From Devosia ginsengisoli (GTDB taxonomy: Bacteria; Pseudomonadota; Alphaproteobacteria; Rhizobiales; Devosiaceae), in assembly GCF_024707105.1 (NCBI RefSeq), contig NZ_JANQAJ010000009.1:636501-700500 (forward strand): DNA of 64,000 bases, written 5' to 3'. Position 1 is the first letter of the stretch. Each line of letters opens with the position of its first letter. A program made the position numbers and the translations under genes. Shown piece by piece: positions 8,639 to 17,266 of this stretch. Under the pieces are notes generated by a model. The model was not told the origin of the DNA. It did no database searches and was given only the letters and a program-made list of their open reading frames with translations.

Positions 8639-9049
8639 CTACTGCTGCTGCGCCTGCCGGCCCAGCGACACCACTTCCACCGGCCTGCCTTCAAGCGCGT
8701 CATCGACCTTCTGGATCAGGTCGGCCAGGGTGAACGGCTTGGTGATGACGTCGTAGATCAGCGCCTCGAGCCCATGCGCCCGCTCGCGCTGGTCGGCAAA
8801 GCCGGTCATCAGCACGATGGTGATATCGGGATATTTGGCCGCCACATGCAAAGCCAGCCCGATGCCGTCCATGATCGGCATCTTGATATCCGACAGCAGC
8901 AGGTCGAAGCGGCCCTCTTCGCTGTCGACCGTTTCGGCGGCCAGGCCGCCATCTTCCTCGGCGACGACCTCATGCCCCTTCATGGTCAGGGCGCTCACCA
9001 CGAAGGCGCGCACCGAGGGATCGTCTTCGGCAACCAATATGCGGGCCAT
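8639..9049 (-). CDS. Single-domain response regulator (CpdR-like receiver)
   Basis: A 136-residue receiver with no output domain: acidic pair Asp9-Asp10 (AEDD), phosphoacceptor Asp54 (LLSDIKMP), a Thr in LMTGFAD and Lys in ITKPF. Its overall pattern resembles CpdR/DivK-like cell-cycle receivers, but orthology is not established. The ATG overlaps the stop of the zinc-ribbon gene by one base (TGATG), so translation is coupled. The extra tail GRQAQQQ is polar. Neighbouring ftsEX and a zinc-ribbon membrane protein hint at an envelope or division role, which is inference. Confidence 0.88.
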   Translation of the reverse strand: MARILVAEDDPSVRAFVVSALTMKGHEVVAEEDGGLAAETVDSEEGRFDLLLSDIKMPIMDGIGLALHVAAKYPDITIVLMTGFADQRERAHGLEALIYDVITKPFTLADLIQKVDDALEGRPVEVVSLGRQAQQQ

Positions 9050-9927
9050 CAATGCTGCTCCGGTAGAATGGAATTGTCTGAACCGGCCGCGGCCGGCGTT
9101 TCGGCGGCCCTGGTTTCGGCCGCGACGATGGGCGTGCTCTGCCCGCCGGCAAAGCTGAGGCGAACCCGCGCCGCCTCGCCCGGCGGCAGGGTCAACTGGG
9201 TGTCGAAGGTCGCGCGCTCGCCGGCCATCAGGTCGCGCACCGAAGGGGTGACGCTCCATTCGTAGATGCCGTTTCCCTGCTCATCGACCAGTGTCACCAC
9301 GACAGGCGGCACGGTGACCGGCTCGGGCAGCTTGCCGACGATCTGGGCCGAGACAACAAGCACTTCCTTGCCGTCGCGCAGCGTGCGCAGGCTGGACACA
9401 TTGGAAAAATCGAGCCCCACGACGTTGACGCCGAGCCCGACAGCGCCATAGACGCCGGCCATGGCCGGGAAGCGCTCGACCACCTGCACCCGGCCGAAAT
9501 AGGCGGTGAGGAGGATCGCGCCGAGCAGCACGAAGCCGGCAATGCGCAAAGTCCGCCGCAGCCGGGCCAGCGGCAGGTCGGCCGCCATGGCGGTCTGCCG
9601 GCGCGTGAAGGCACGCTGCCGCCGGCGCAGGATCGCCGCATCGGCCTTGGCGGCGCTCAAGGCCTCGGCCTGCCGTTCCAGCTCCAGCCGTTGCGCCACT
9701 TCGGCCGCCACTGCCCGTTCCTCGGCCGACATGACCTCGTCGAGCCCGTCTTCCTCCATGACCGCGAAAGCCTGTTTCTGCTCGGGCGTGGCTTCCTCTT
9801 CCTTCTCCAGCGGCTGCTGCTGCCAGTCCCGCCGGCAATGGGCGCACTGCACCTTGCGACCTGCCGAGCCAATGGCCTCGTAGGTCACCTGGTACTTGGT
9901 CTGGCAATGCGGACAGGTGATGATCAT
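9049..9927 (-). CDS. MJ0042-type zinc-ribbon membrane protein
   Basis: A 292-residue protein. An N-terminal zinc ribbon carries Cys5, Cys8, Cys28 and Cys31 (CPHC and CAHC). An acidic, Glu-rich stretch follows (residues 40-90), then one transmembrane helix at about 130-148 (IAGFVLLGAILLTAYF). The C-terminal domain (about 165-280) resembles the DUF3426-like part of these proteins. The ribbon faces the cytoplasm if the helix is a simple anchor. It is divergent from ftsE, as is usual in Hyphomicrobiales. Function is unknown. Confidence 0.82.
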   Translation of the reverse strand: MIITCPHCQTKYQVTYEAIGSAGRKVQCAHCRRDWQQQPLEKEEEATPEQKQAFAVMEEDGLDEVMSAEERAVAAEVAQRLELERQAEALSAAKADAAILRRRQRAFTRRQTAMAADLPLARLRRTLRIAGFVLLGAILLTAYFGRVQVVERFPAMAGVYGAVGLGVNVVGLDFSNVSSLRTLRDGKEVLVVSAQIVGKLPEPVTVPPVVVTLVDEQGNGIYEWSVTPSVRDLMAGERATFDTQLTLPPGEAARVRLSFAGGQSTPIVAAETRAAETPAAAGSDNSILPEQH

Positions 9928-10146
9928 CGGGCCAGACGGAACGGAGGACGGAATAAGTCAGCCCGACCCTAGCGGGCGGGGGTTAAAACTCCTCAAACCA
10001 ATCCTGATATCTCGGCAATCCACCACATTTGTGCCGCTTTGCTACTCGCATGGACGCTGGTCTGCGCATACGGCACTCATGGCTGTTATGATGCGCCCGA
10101 CACCTGATTCGCCTTGATCTGCGCACCAATTGCGGAGCCTCTGTTC

Positions 10147-10809
10147 TTGATCGAGTTTTCCAATGTCGGGCTGCGCTACGGCAATGGTCCCGAGATTCTG
10201 CGGGACCTGACCTTTTCGGTCGAGCCGGGCTCGTTCCATTTCCTTACCGGCCCATCCGGTTCCGGCAAGACCAGCCTGCTCCGCCTGCTGCTGCTTTCGC
10301 TCAAGCCCTCCAGGGGCCGCGTCACCATGTTCGGCGAGGATGTGAGCAATCTCACCCAGGATCGCCTGCTGCAGATGCGCCGCCATATCGGCATCGTGTT
10401 CCAGGAATTCCGCCTGCTCGACCACCTGACCACTTTCGAGAATGTCGCTTTGCCTTTGCGCGTATTGGGCCAGCCGGAAAGCGAATATCGGCCCAATGTC
10501 ACCGAACTGCTCGAATGGGTCGGCCTGGGCGAGCGCATGAATGCTCTGCCCTCGCTGCTGTCGGGCGGCGAAAAGCAGCGCGCCGCCATCGCCCGCGCCG
10601 TCATCGCGCGGCCAAAGGTGCTGCTGGCCGACGAACCCACCGGCAATGTCGATCCGGACCTGTCGAGCCGGCTGGTGCATCTCTTCGCCGAACTCAACCG
10701 GACCTTGGGCATGACCATCATCCTGGCCACCCACGAATTGCCGCTGCTGGATCAGTTCAACTATCCGCGCATGCTGCTCAGCAAGGGCGAGCTGGTGATC
10801 CATGATTGA
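10147..10809 (+). CDS. ftsE: Cell division ATP-binding protein FtsE
   Basis: A 220-residue ABC ATPase: Walker A GPSGSGKT at residues 35-42, Q-loop in FQEFRLLDHL, signature LSGGE, and Walker B LLADEPTGNVDPD. With FtsX it forms the divisome ABC complex that activates periplasmic peptidoglycan hydrolases. I chose the TTG at 10147 (MIEFSNVGLRYG), preceded by GGAG at the right spacing and giving the family length. A TTG at 10114 is an in-frame alternative. It overlaps ftsX by eight bases. Confidence 0.95.
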   Translation: MIEFSNVGLRYGNGPEILRDLTFSVEPGSFHFLTGPSGSGKTSLLRLLLLSLKPSRGRVTMFGEDVSNLTQDRLLQMRRHIGIVFQEFRLLDHLTTFENVALPLRVLGQPESEYRPNVTELLEWVGLGERMNALPSLLSGGEKQRAAIARAVIARPKVLLADEPTGNVDPDLSSRLVHLFAELNRTLGMTIILATHELPLLDQFNYPRMLLSKGELVIHD

Positions 10810-11731
10810 ACGCATCCTGCGCTTCTGGCCTTCCCGCAAGGGCGCGGCCCCCATCGTTCCCGAAAAGAGCGTCGCCGGCCGCACCCTGCTGCTGCTCATC
10901 ACCATCATGAGCTTCCTCTCCGCCGTGACCCTGGGCGGCGTGGTGCTGGTGCAGAAATCGGCCATTGCCTGGTCGGCCGATGTCGGCCGCGAAGTCACCA
11001 TCCAGATTCGCCCGGTCGAGGGCGAGGTGATGGAGAGCAATCTGCGCACGGCCGTATCCCTGGCCGAATCGACCCCCGGCGTCGCCTCGGCCCGTGCGCT
11101 GACCATCGCCGAAAGCCAGCAATTGCTCGAGCCTTGGCTCGGCACCGGGCTCGATCTCACCGCCATCGAAATCCCTCGCCTCGTCGTGGTGCAACTGGCC
11201 GATCCTACCGATGCCGATATCGAAGGGCTGGGGCGCAACCTCGCCGCGGTCAAGGGCGCGAGCCTCGACACCCATGCCGCCTGGCGGCAGCAGCTCAACA
11301 CCATGGCCGGCACTATCGTGCTCTCGGGCCTGCTCGTGCTCATCCTGATCGGCGCCGCCACCGTGCTCGCCATTGTCTTCGCCACCCGCGGCGCCATGGC
11401 GACCAATCGCGAAATCGTCGATGTGCTCCACTATATCGGGGCCTCCAACAAGTTCATTGCCGGCGAATTCCAGGGGCGGTTCCTCTCCATCGGGCTGCAG
11501 GGCGGGCTGTTGGGCACGGTCGCGGCCATGCTGTTCTTCGCGCTGATCGGCACGGCGGCCGGCAATATGCTGTCGAGCGAAGCCGGCGCCCAGGTCGGCG
11601 TATTGTTCGGCCGCTTTGCGCTGGGCCTGGACGGCATAATCGGCATTCTGGCCGTGGTGCCGGTCATCGCCGCGCTGACTGCCATCACCTCGCGCGTCAC
11701 CGTCCGGCGCTTCCTCGCCGAGACGTCCTGA
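10802..11731 (+). CDS. ftsX: Cell division protein FtsX, permease-like subunit
   Basis: A 309-residue membrane protein with the FtsX layout: cytoplasmic N-terminus, TM1 at about 30-52, a periplasmic domain to about 170, then three helices (about 177-198, 225-250, 273-298). It couples FtsE ATP hydrolysis to murein hydrolase activation. The eight-base overlap with ftsE implies coupled translation. No ABC transport substrate is expected. The next gene starts three bases after the stop. Confidence 0.94.
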   Translation: MIERILRFWPSRKGAAPIVPEKSVAGRTLLLLITIMSFLSAVTLGGVVLVQKSAIAWSADVGREVTIQIRPVEGEVMESNLRTAVSLAESTPGVASARALTIAESQQLLEPWLGTGLDLTAIEIPRLVVVQLADPTDADIEGLGRNLAAVKGASLDTHAAWRQQLNTMAGTIVLSGLLVLILIGAATVLAIVFATRGAMATNREIVDVLHYIGASNKFIAGEFQGRFLSIGLQGGLLGTVAAMLFFALIGTAAGNMLSSEAGAQVGVLFGRFALGLDGIIGILAVVPVIAALTAITSRVTVRRFLAETS

Positions 11732-11734
11732 CAC

Positions 11735-12244
11735 ATGGCGGATCGGACCGAACCATTCGCCCTTGTCGTCGATGACGTGGTCGCCGGCAGCCGGCTGTAT
11801 TCCCTCACCGGCCTCAGACAGAGGAAAGTATGGATCGCCTGGACCTGCCTCTGGCTGGGTTTCCTGGTCTTTCTGGCTTTCGTCAATGGAATGGATCGGG
11901 CCCTTGCTCGATGGCCCATGCTGCTCGGGATTTCGCTCCTGCCCTTCCTGGCCATCCTTCTGCTGGTCTGGATTCTGGGGCCGATCTCGGCGCGACGCAT
12001 GTTCCGCCAGCAGAAATCCCTGCAGGGCCAACTGGTCTATGCCTGGACGGATACCGGTCTGCATGTCGAGAGCGAATATGGCGCTTTCGCCATGCCATGG
12101 AGCCATTTCATCCGCTGGGCCGAAGACGACCGTACTTTCCTTCTCTTCGAGTCCGACCGGCTGTATAGGATGATACCGAAAAGGGTCCTGACGGCCGACC
12201 AGCAGGCAAGCCTGCGTCGCGCGCTGGTCGGGGTCGGCGCGTAA
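11735..12244 (+). CDS. YcxB family membrane protein
   Basis: A 169-residue protein with two transmembrane helices (about residues 32-50 and 60-82), followed by a beta-rich soluble domain at about 95-165. The pattern LVYAWTDTGLHVESEYGAFAMPW-type strands, then a FLLFES strand, matches YcxB-like proteins, whose function is not known. It sits between ftsX (3-bp gap) and plsC (19-bp gap), so it probably belongs to an ftsE-ftsX-ycxB-plsC operon. Confidence 0.78.
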   Translation: MADRTEPFALVVDDVVAGSRLYSLTGLRQRKVWIAWTCLWLGFLVFLAFVNGMDRALARWPMLLGISLLPFLAILLLVWILGPISARRMFRQQKSLQGQLVYAWTDTGLHVESEYGAFAMPWSHFIRWAEDDRTFLLFESDRLYRMIPKRVLTADQQASLRRALVGVGA

Positions 12245-12263
12245 CGGGAGGCCGGCAGGCAGC

Positions 12264-13073
12264 ATGACGATCATCCAGGCCCTGCGCACCGCGCTGTTCT
12301 ATTTCGTCTTTATCGGCCAGACGGCAATCGTCGCCTTCATTATCGGCACCATTGCCCTGGTCAGTGGCCGCACGCCGCTGAGCTGGAACCTGGCCGTATT
12401 CTGGTGCCGCTCGAACCTGGCCTATCTCCGCGTGCTGACCGGTGTGAAAACCCGGGTGACGGGCATGGAAAACATCCCGCCCGGCGGCTGCATCATCGCC
12501 GCCAAGCACCAGAGCGACTGGGACGTCTTCTCGATCTTCCCCCATACCGGCCGGCCCGCCTATATCGTCAAGAAGGAGCTGATGCGCATTCCCTTCTTCG
12601 GTTGGGCAGCACGTTCGCTCGACTGTATAGAAGTCGACCGCAAGCGCGGCGCCGAGGCCATTCCATCCATGATGCGCCAGGCCCATGCCGCCATCGACCG
12701 CGGCTGCCGCATCGTCATCTTTCCCGAGGGCACCCGCAAGGCGCCGCTGGCGCCGCCCGACTATCGCCAGGGCATCGTGCGGCTCTATCTCGAGCTCAAC
12801 GTGCCCGTCGTGCCGGTGGCGCTGAATTCAGGGCTGTTCTGGGGCCGAAACAGCCTCGTCATCTGGCCGGGCACGGCCGAGGCGAAATTCCTGCCGCCCA
12901 TCGAGGCGGGCCTGTCGGCAGACGTCTTCCTCGACCGACTCAAAAAAGCCATCGAATCGGAATCCAACGCCCTCATCCTCAAGGCCGATGACCTCGGCCT
13001 CTCCCGCCCCGTCGGACCCGAATTGCGTGCACGCCTCGATGCAATCAGACAGAACAGCAGCGCGAGCGCCTGA
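12264..13073 (+). CDS. plsC: 1-acyl-sn-glycerol-3-phosphate acyltransferase
   Basis: A 269-residue membrane-associated enzyme: an N-terminal hydrophobic helix (about residues 8-34), the catalytic block HQSDWD (His82 to Asp87), and the phosphate-binding block FPEGTR (153-158). It acylates lysophosphatidic acid to phosphatidic acid in phospholipid synthesis. AACGGGAGG precedes the ATG. It ends the ftsE-ftsX operon, linking membrane lipid supply and division only by position. Confidence 0.93.
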   Translation: MTIIQALRTALFYFVFIGQTAIVAFIIGTIALVSGRTPLSWNLAVFWCRSNLAYLRVLTGVKTRVTGMENIPPGGCIIAAKHQSDWDVFSIFPHTGRPAYIVKKELMRIPFFGWAARSLDCIEVDRKRGAEAIPSMMRQAHAAIDRGCRIVIFPEGTRKAPLAPPDYRQGIVRLYLELNVPVVPVALNSGLFWGRNSLVIWPGTAEAKFLPPIEAGLSADVFLDRLKKAIESESNALILKADDLGLSRPVGPELRARLDAIRQNSSASA

Positions 13074-13136
13074 CCACTACATATTGACGAAATCCGCAAA
13101 CACCCACATACATATAGTCATCGGATGCAGAGGCGC

Positions 13137-13170
13137 TTGACATGCCCTGCATTTTGTTCTATTTTTGTTC
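13137..13170 (+). promoter_or_regulatory. Sigma-70-type promoter with alphaproteobacterial LexA (SOS) box
   Basis: TTGACA (13137-13142) and TATTTT (13160-13165) are separated by 17 bases, a near-consensus promoter. Overlapping the -10 is GTTC-N7-GTTC (13156-13159 and 13167-13170), exactly the direct-repeat LexA operator known in alphaproteobacteria. LexA binding here would block RNA polymerase. The start codon at 13201 lies about 30 bases beyond the predicted transcription start. Confidence 0.8.
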
Positions 13171-13200
13171 TTGTTTGATACCCGCTGCGGGGATAGCGTG

Positions 13201-13545
13201 ATGGCTGGCTATGGCGAGAACAGGGTAGTGGTCCACGGCTTCGGCCGGCAGAGCGACTGGCGCGGCCGGTCCGGGCGGGCCTATGGCCTGGTCAGCGAAA
13301 ATCTCGAACGCTTCGCCATGACCGATGCCGATCTCTATCTCATCGCCAAGGGCAATCATGTGCTTTGGGTCGGCTCGACCGGCGAACTGGTCGCCGATCC
13401 GATGAGCCGCACGCGCTTCCGTCTGGCGCTCGATTGTGCCGACCGCGCCTACCGCCTGCTCACCCCTGGCGCCGCCGCCGAACGCCTCACCACTATCTGG
13501 GACCTCGAAGGCGCCGAACCGGCCCAGGGCATGCAGGCGGCTTAA
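13201..13545 (+). CDS. Unknown protein under a predicted SOS promoter
   Basis: A 114-residue soluble protein I cannot assign to a family. It starts MAGYGENRVVVHGFGRQSDW; an upstream TTG (13165) lies inside the promoter and is rejected as a start. Residues 20-75 look like a mixed alpha/beta fold, and the last 40 residues are helical. The near-consensus promoter and LexA operator suggest DNA-damage induction. Known SOS roles (repair, division block, toxin) are possible but unsupported by any motif seen. It stands alone and is followed by a palindromic repeat. Confidence 0.7.
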   Translation: MAGYGENRVVVHGFGRQSDWRGRSGRAYGLVSENLERFAMTDADLYLIAKGNHVLWVGSTGELVADPMSRTRFRLALDCADRAYRLLTPGAAAERLTTIWDLEGAEPAQGMQAA

Positions 13546-13571
13546 CGTCATCGCCACGCCCACCGGATCCA

Positions 13572-13712
13572 TCCTCCCCCTTGTGGGGAGGGAAGCGAGA
13601 TAGGACTTAGCCCTTGCTAAGTCCGTGATCGAGCAGGGTGGGGGTATGCCGCCGCATAGGCGATGGTTGAGAGATCACCCCACCCTTGGTCCCTCCCCAC
13701 AAGGGGGAGGGA
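13572..13712. repeat. Long palindromic intergenic repeat
   Basis: This fills much of the 324-bp gap between the SOS-box gene and rpmF. The outer arms are TCCTCCCCCTTGTGGGGAGG (from 13572) and TCCCTCCCCACAAGGGGGAG (from 13690). An inner pair, AGGGTGGGGGT (13635-13645) with ATCACCCCACCCT (13674-13686), is nested within. The same family occurs at 15625-15752. It could terminate transcription from both sides. The rest of the gap (13713-13869) presumably holds the rpmF promoter, which I could not pin down. Confidence 0.8.
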
Positions 13713-13869
13713 GACGACTGAACCATCCGGCAAAATCCCACCCAAGACTCCGCGCAAACCCCCTAGCCAAGCCCGCACACTTGCTCTATAGAGCCGACCA
13801 ATCCCTTTCAGAGATGACCTCTCTGGGCCGCTCTGGCGGCGCAACGATATTGAATTCGGAGTACCGACC

Positions 13870-14049
13870 ATGGCAGTGCCAAAACGCAAGACCTCGCCGA
13901 TGAAGCGCGGCTTCCGCCGCTCGGCCGACGCCCTTGCCGCCCCTTCCTATGTCGAAGACAAGGATTCGGGCGAGCTGCGCCGTCCGCATCACGTCGACCT
14001 CAAGACCGGCATGTATCGCGGCCGGCAGATTCTCGACGCCAAGAAGTAA
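13870..14049 (+). CDS. rpmF: 50S ribosomal protein L32
   Basis: A 59-residue basic protein starting [20 protein letters not shown], the conserved L32 N-terminus, and ending in the [16 protein letters not shown] segment typical of alphaproteobacterial L32. It lacks the zinc-binding cysteines found in some L32 forms, as is usual in this group. It is part of the large ribosomal subunit near the peptidyl transferase centre. The gene is monocistronic, followed by a strong terminator. Confidence 0.96.
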   Translation: MAVPKRKTSPMKRGFRRSADALAAPSYVEDKDSGELRRPHHVDLKTGMYRGRQILDAKK

Positions 14050-14090
14050 ACGAAAGACGAGGCGCGCCTTGCGCTCGTTTCTGTTATGCA

Positions 14091-14126
14091 ACGGCCGGCC
14101 CTCCTCGGGGTCGGCCGTTTTGCTTT
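14091..14126 (+). terminator. Rho-independent terminator after rpmF
   Basis: ACGGCCGGCC (14091-14100) pairs with GGTCGGCCGT (14109-14118), closing a short loop and followed by a T-rich run (TTTTGCTTTT). Confidence 0.85.
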
Positions 14127-14169
14127 TCCGCCGCCAGCAAGAGCGGCCAACTTTTCTCGGAGTTAAGCC

Positions 14170-15570
14170 ATGAGCATGCGCGTTGAATCGGATACGATGG
14201 GCACCATCGAGGTCCCCTCCGACAAGTATTACGGCGCGCAGACCGCTCGCAGCCTGATGAACTTCGACATCGGCGGCGAGAAGATGCCGACCGAGATCGT
14301 CACCGCCTTCGGCGTGCTGAAAAAGGCCGCTGCCCTCGCCAACCACAAGCTGGGCCTGCTCGATGAAACCACCCGCGACCTGATCGTGGCCGCCGCCGAC
14401 GAGGTGATCGCGGGCAAGCTGGCCGATCATTTCCCGCTCGTCGTCTGGCAGACCGGCTCGGGCACCCAGTCCAACATGAATGTCAACGAGGTCATCTCCA
14501 ACCGCGCCATCGAAATGGCTGGCGGCACCATGGGCTCCAAGAAGCCCGTGCATCCCAATGACCACGTCAATATGAGCCAGTCGTCCAACGACACCTATCC
14601 CACGGCCATGCATATCGCCGCCGTCGAGGCGCTGGAAAACTATCTTTTCCCGCGCGTGCAACTGCTGCGCGACACGCTCCACGCCAAATCCGAGGCGTTC
14701 ATGGACGTAGTCAAGATCGGCCGCACCCACTTGCAGGATGCGACGCCCCTGACCCTGGGCCAGGAAATCTCCGGCTGGGTCGCCCAGATCGACTATGCCG
14801 TCGCGGCCATCAAGGCCACCCTGCCCCAGCTCAAGGAACTGGCTTTGGGCGGCACCGCCGTCGGCACCGGCCTCAATGCCCATCCCGATTATGCCGTGGC
14901 CGTCGCCAGGGAAATCGCCACCCTGACCGGCCATGGCTTCGTCACCGGGCCGAACAAGTTCGCTCTGCTGGCCGGCCACGACGCCTTTGTCGGCACCTCG
15001 GGCGCCCTCAAGCAACTCGCCGTCGCCTTCATGAAGATCGCCAATGACGTACGCTGGCTGGCCTCCGGGCCCCGCTCGGGCCTGGGCGAGATCACCATTC
15101 CGGAAAACGAGCCCGGCTCCTCCATCATGCCGGGCAAGGTCAACCCGACCCAGTCCGAAGCCATGACCATGGTCGTCGCCCATGTCATGGGCAATGACGC
15201 CGCGATTGGTTTCGCTGCCAGCCAGGGCAATTTCGAACTCAACGTCTTCAAGCCCGTCATCGCCTACAATTTCCTGCAGGCCGTTCGGCTGCTGGCCGAC
15301 AGCGCCAAGAGCTTCAACGACAATTGCGCCGTCGGCATCGAGCCCGACCGCAAACGCATCAAACAACTGGTCGACCAGTCGCTGATGCTGGTCACCGCCC
15401 TCAACCGCCGGATCGGCTACGACAATGCCGCCAAGATCGCCAAGACCGCCCACAAGAACGGCACCACCCTGCGCGAGGAAGCGGTCAAGCTGGGCCTGCT
15501 GTCAGGCGAGGAATTCGACGCCGAAGTTAAGCCCGAACAGATGGTCGGCCCGCTCAAGCTGAAGCGCTGA
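14170..15570 (+). CDS. fumC: Class II fumarate hydratase
   Basis: A 466-residue oxygen-stable fumarase converting fumarate and malate in the TCA cycle. Visible markers are GSGTQSNMN near residue 97, [14 protein letters not shown] at about 128-141 with the active-site His, and the catalytic loop [13 protein letters not shown] near 316-328. Length is normal. Sequence ahead of the ATG (CTCGGAGTTAAGCC) provides the ribosome site. It stands alone between rpmF and a palindromic repeat. argH, at 4.9 kb, also releases fumarate. Confidence 0.96.
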   Translation: MSMRVESDTMGTIEVPSDKYYGAQTARSLMNFDIGGEKMPTEIVTAFGVLKKAAALANHKLGLLDETTRDLIVAAADEVIAGKLADHFPLVVWQTGSGTQSNMNVNEVISNRAIEMAGGTMGSKKPVHPNDHVNMSQSSNDTYPTAMHIAAVEALENYLFPRVQLLRDTLHAKSEAFMDVVKIGRTHLQDATPLTLGQEISGWVAQIDYAVAAIKATLPQLKELALGGTAVGTGLNAHPDYAVAVAREIATLTGHGFVTGPNKFALLAGHDAFVGTSGALKQLAVAFMKIANDVRWLASGPRSGLGEITIPENEPGSSIMPGKVNPTQSEAMTMVVAHVMGNDAAIGFAASQGNFELNVFKPVIAYNFLQAVRLLADSAKSFNDNCAVGIEPDRKRIKQLVDQSLMLVTALNRRIGYDNAAKIAKTAHKNGTTLREEAVKLGLLSGEEFDAEVKPEQMVGPLKLKR

Positions 15571-15624
15571 GATCCGCTCGATACTCGGTGGGAATGTCCA
15601 CTTCGACCTCCCAGCTCGCGACGT

Positions 15625-15752
15625 CACCCCACCCTCAATCCCTCCCCATCAAGGGGAGGGAGGCGCATGGGCGGCGTCAGTGGTCTAATAGTTCTCTCAT
15701 CCACCGTCCGGGCTTCCCTCCCCCTTGTGGGGAGGGAATGAGGGTGGGGGTG
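15625..15752. repeat. Long palindromic intergenic repeat
   Basis: Within the 305-bp gap after fumC, CACCCCACCCTCAATCCCTC (from 15625) is the near reverse complement of GAGGGAATGAGGGTGGGGG (ending 15752). Each arm carries an internal hairpin (CCTCCCCATCAAGGGGAGG on the left, CCTCCCCCTTGTGGGGAGG on the right). It is the same family as 13572-13712. The remainder of the gap (15753-15875) shows no gene. Confidence 0.8.
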
Positions 15753-15875
15753 TTTAGCCCGATACCCGGTTAACCGCCACCCCACTCAGCCTGCATTCAT
15801 CTGCGACCCATTAGGCACTCTTTGCGGCGGACCGCCAATCTGGCATGGTCCGCCGAGGGAACAAGGAGAGCCAAC

Positions 15876-16334
15876 TTGGTCGAACATGTCTATGTGCCAC
15901 CGACCGGTGCCGCACCGCGCCGCACCGGCCCGTTCATTCCGCCTCTGCTGATCATACCGTTCCTGGTCTACAACCTGGTCGTCTTCATCTTCCTGGGCGG
16001 CAACCCAGCGGGCTGGAGCAATACCGCCTTTTCCATTCCCATGGTCTCGGGCGTGCCATGGGCCGTCTCCATCGGCGACCTGCTGGTCGTCGGTTCGCTG
16101 ATCCTGTTATTTTTCGAACTGCTGAAATCCACCCGCATCGGCACGGTCTCCATCCTCGAGCACATGCTGTCGATGATCGTCTTCGTGGTGATTCTGGTCG
16201 AGTTCCTGCTGATCGGCGCGGCGTCGAGCTCGGTCTTCTTCATCCTGCTTGTCATGTCGCTGATCGATGTCGTGGCCGGTTTCACCATGTCCATCACATC
16301 AGCCACGCGCGACATGAGCATGGGGGCCCACTAG
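15876..16334 (+). CDS. Conserved four-helix membrane protein, function unknown
   Basis: A 152-residue protein with four hydrophobic helices, at about residues 25-44, 62-84, 98-117 and 121-143. The N-terminus is a short polar segment, VEHVYVPPTGAAPRR. I chose the TTG at 15876 because AAGGAGAG lies just upstream; no ATG start is available before the conserved part. No enzymatic motif is seen. It ends in a four-base CTAG overlap with a small convergent gene. Confidence 0.7.
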   Translation: MVEHVYVPPTGAAPRRTGPFIPPLLIIPFLVYNLVVFIFLGGNPAGWSNTAFSIPMVSGVPWAVSIGDLLVVGSLILLFFELLKSTRIGTVSILEHMLSMIVFVVILVEFLLIGAASSSVFFILLVMSLIDVVAGFTMSITSATRDMSMGAH

Positions 16335-16546
16335 GCGACGATGCTCGTCCGGTAGCCCATCGGCATGCGCTTCACGGCAACACTGGCGCCATCGGCATAA
16401 GCCCCGATGGCGCCGTCCGCATTGCCGCGCCGGCGGGCGCGTTGCGGCACCAGGTTCGCGCGCGCCGCCAGCAGCTGGCTGACAAAGGCGGCAGTGGTTT
16501 CGCTGCGGCGCAGCGACGGGCGCGGACGCGGCGCACCGATCAGCAT
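16331..16546 (-). CDS. Small basic protein, function unknown
   Basis: A 71-residue Arg-rich protein (MLIGAPRPRPSLRRSETTAAFVSQLLAARANL, then a Gly/Ala-rich and basic second half). I do not recognise the family. Its reality is supported by the CTAG stop overlap with the convergent membrane-protein gene, a pattern shared by five other convergent pairs here. The start is uncertain: ATG at 16546 is preferred, but the frame stays open to a TTG at 16675. Confidence 0.5.
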   Translation of the reverse strand: MLIGAPRPRPSLRRSETTAAFVSQLLAARANLVPQRARRRGNADGAIGAYADGASVAVKRMPMGYRTSIVA

Positions 16547-16721
16547 CGGAAGTCCGGCTTGCTTTGTGTCAGAACTGGCCAATTTTGCCTCGCTTGTCTC
16601 AAAGCGGGCCAGCCTGTCTCGAATTGACACAACGCATCTGGCCCTATGCGGTACTAAACGCAATCGGCGTGCCAAATGCTAACAGTCTGTTAACGATTTC
16701 CGCTGCTAAAGCGAAGGATGG

Positions 16722-17264
16722 TTAAAGCGGCAGGTGCATGACATGCCGCCTCTTGCCCTCCCGCCCGACTGCCTTGAAACCGAGGCGTTCGAAGGCCGGA
16801 ACGAAGCCCATGAAGCGATAGCTGGGCGAATCCGGATCGACCGGATAGGCCTCGAGCACCGTCGCGCCTGCCTGCCGTGCATGGGAGGCTGCGGCGCCGA
16901 TCAGCTCGGCGCTGAGCCCCGTCTTGCGCTGCGCCTTGGCGACGAACATGCAGGTCAGCGACCACACCGGCCCTTCGTCATCTTCGGGGCCGCCAAGCCC
17001 GCGGAAATTCGCCTTGGGCGCCACCGACACCCAGCCCACCGGCGCTCCGTCCCGATAGGCCAGCAGGCCCACCTGCACCTTGTCCGCGATGCGCCCCAGC
17101 ATCTGCCGGTGGCGGCTGGCGCTCTTGGTATCCTTGAGCTCTTCGCTGGTGGCGCGCCAGGCCATGCACCAGCAATATTTCGGCGCACCGGGCGCGCCGA
17201 ACAGCGTTTCGAAGTCGCCGACATTAGCCGTGGTCACCGGCTTGAATGTCAGCTTGGCCGCCAT
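16722..17264 (-). CDS. GNAT family N-acetyltransferase
   Basis: A 180-residue GNAT-fold protein. GWVSVAPKANF forms strand 4, TCMFVAKAQRKTGLSAELIGAA is the acetyl-CoA-binding R/QxxGxG/A-like segment near residue 115, and SYRFMGFVPAFERLGFK is the C-terminal strand motif. A CWCMAW cluster near residue 32 is typical of a subgroup whose substrates are unknown. It follows gloB by two bases on the same strand, so the two genes form an operon. Confidence 0.85.
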   Translation of the reverse strand: MAAKLTFKPVTTANVGDFETLFGAPGAPKYCWCMAWRATSEELKDTKSASRHRQMLGRIADKVQVGLLAYRDGAPVGWVSVAPKANFRGLGGPEDDEGPVWSLTCMFVAKAQRKTGLSAELIGAAASHARQAGATVLEAYPVDPDSPSYRFMGFVPAFERLGFKAVGREGKRRHVMHLPL

Positions 17265-17266
17265 GG

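Noticed and set aside
10087..10092. TATGAT as a -10 box for ftsE
   Set aside because: No acceptable -35 box is found at 16-18 bases upstream, so the promoter is left unassigned.
10778..12289. A 503-codon minus-strand open frame opposite ftsX and the YcxB gene
   Set aside because: It lies wholly over well-supported genes, has shadow-like composition and no recognisable domain.
6463..15752. Repeated palindromes as a possible CRISPR array
   Set aside because: The units are far apart, unequal and palindromic over their full length, with no regular spacers and no cas genes.
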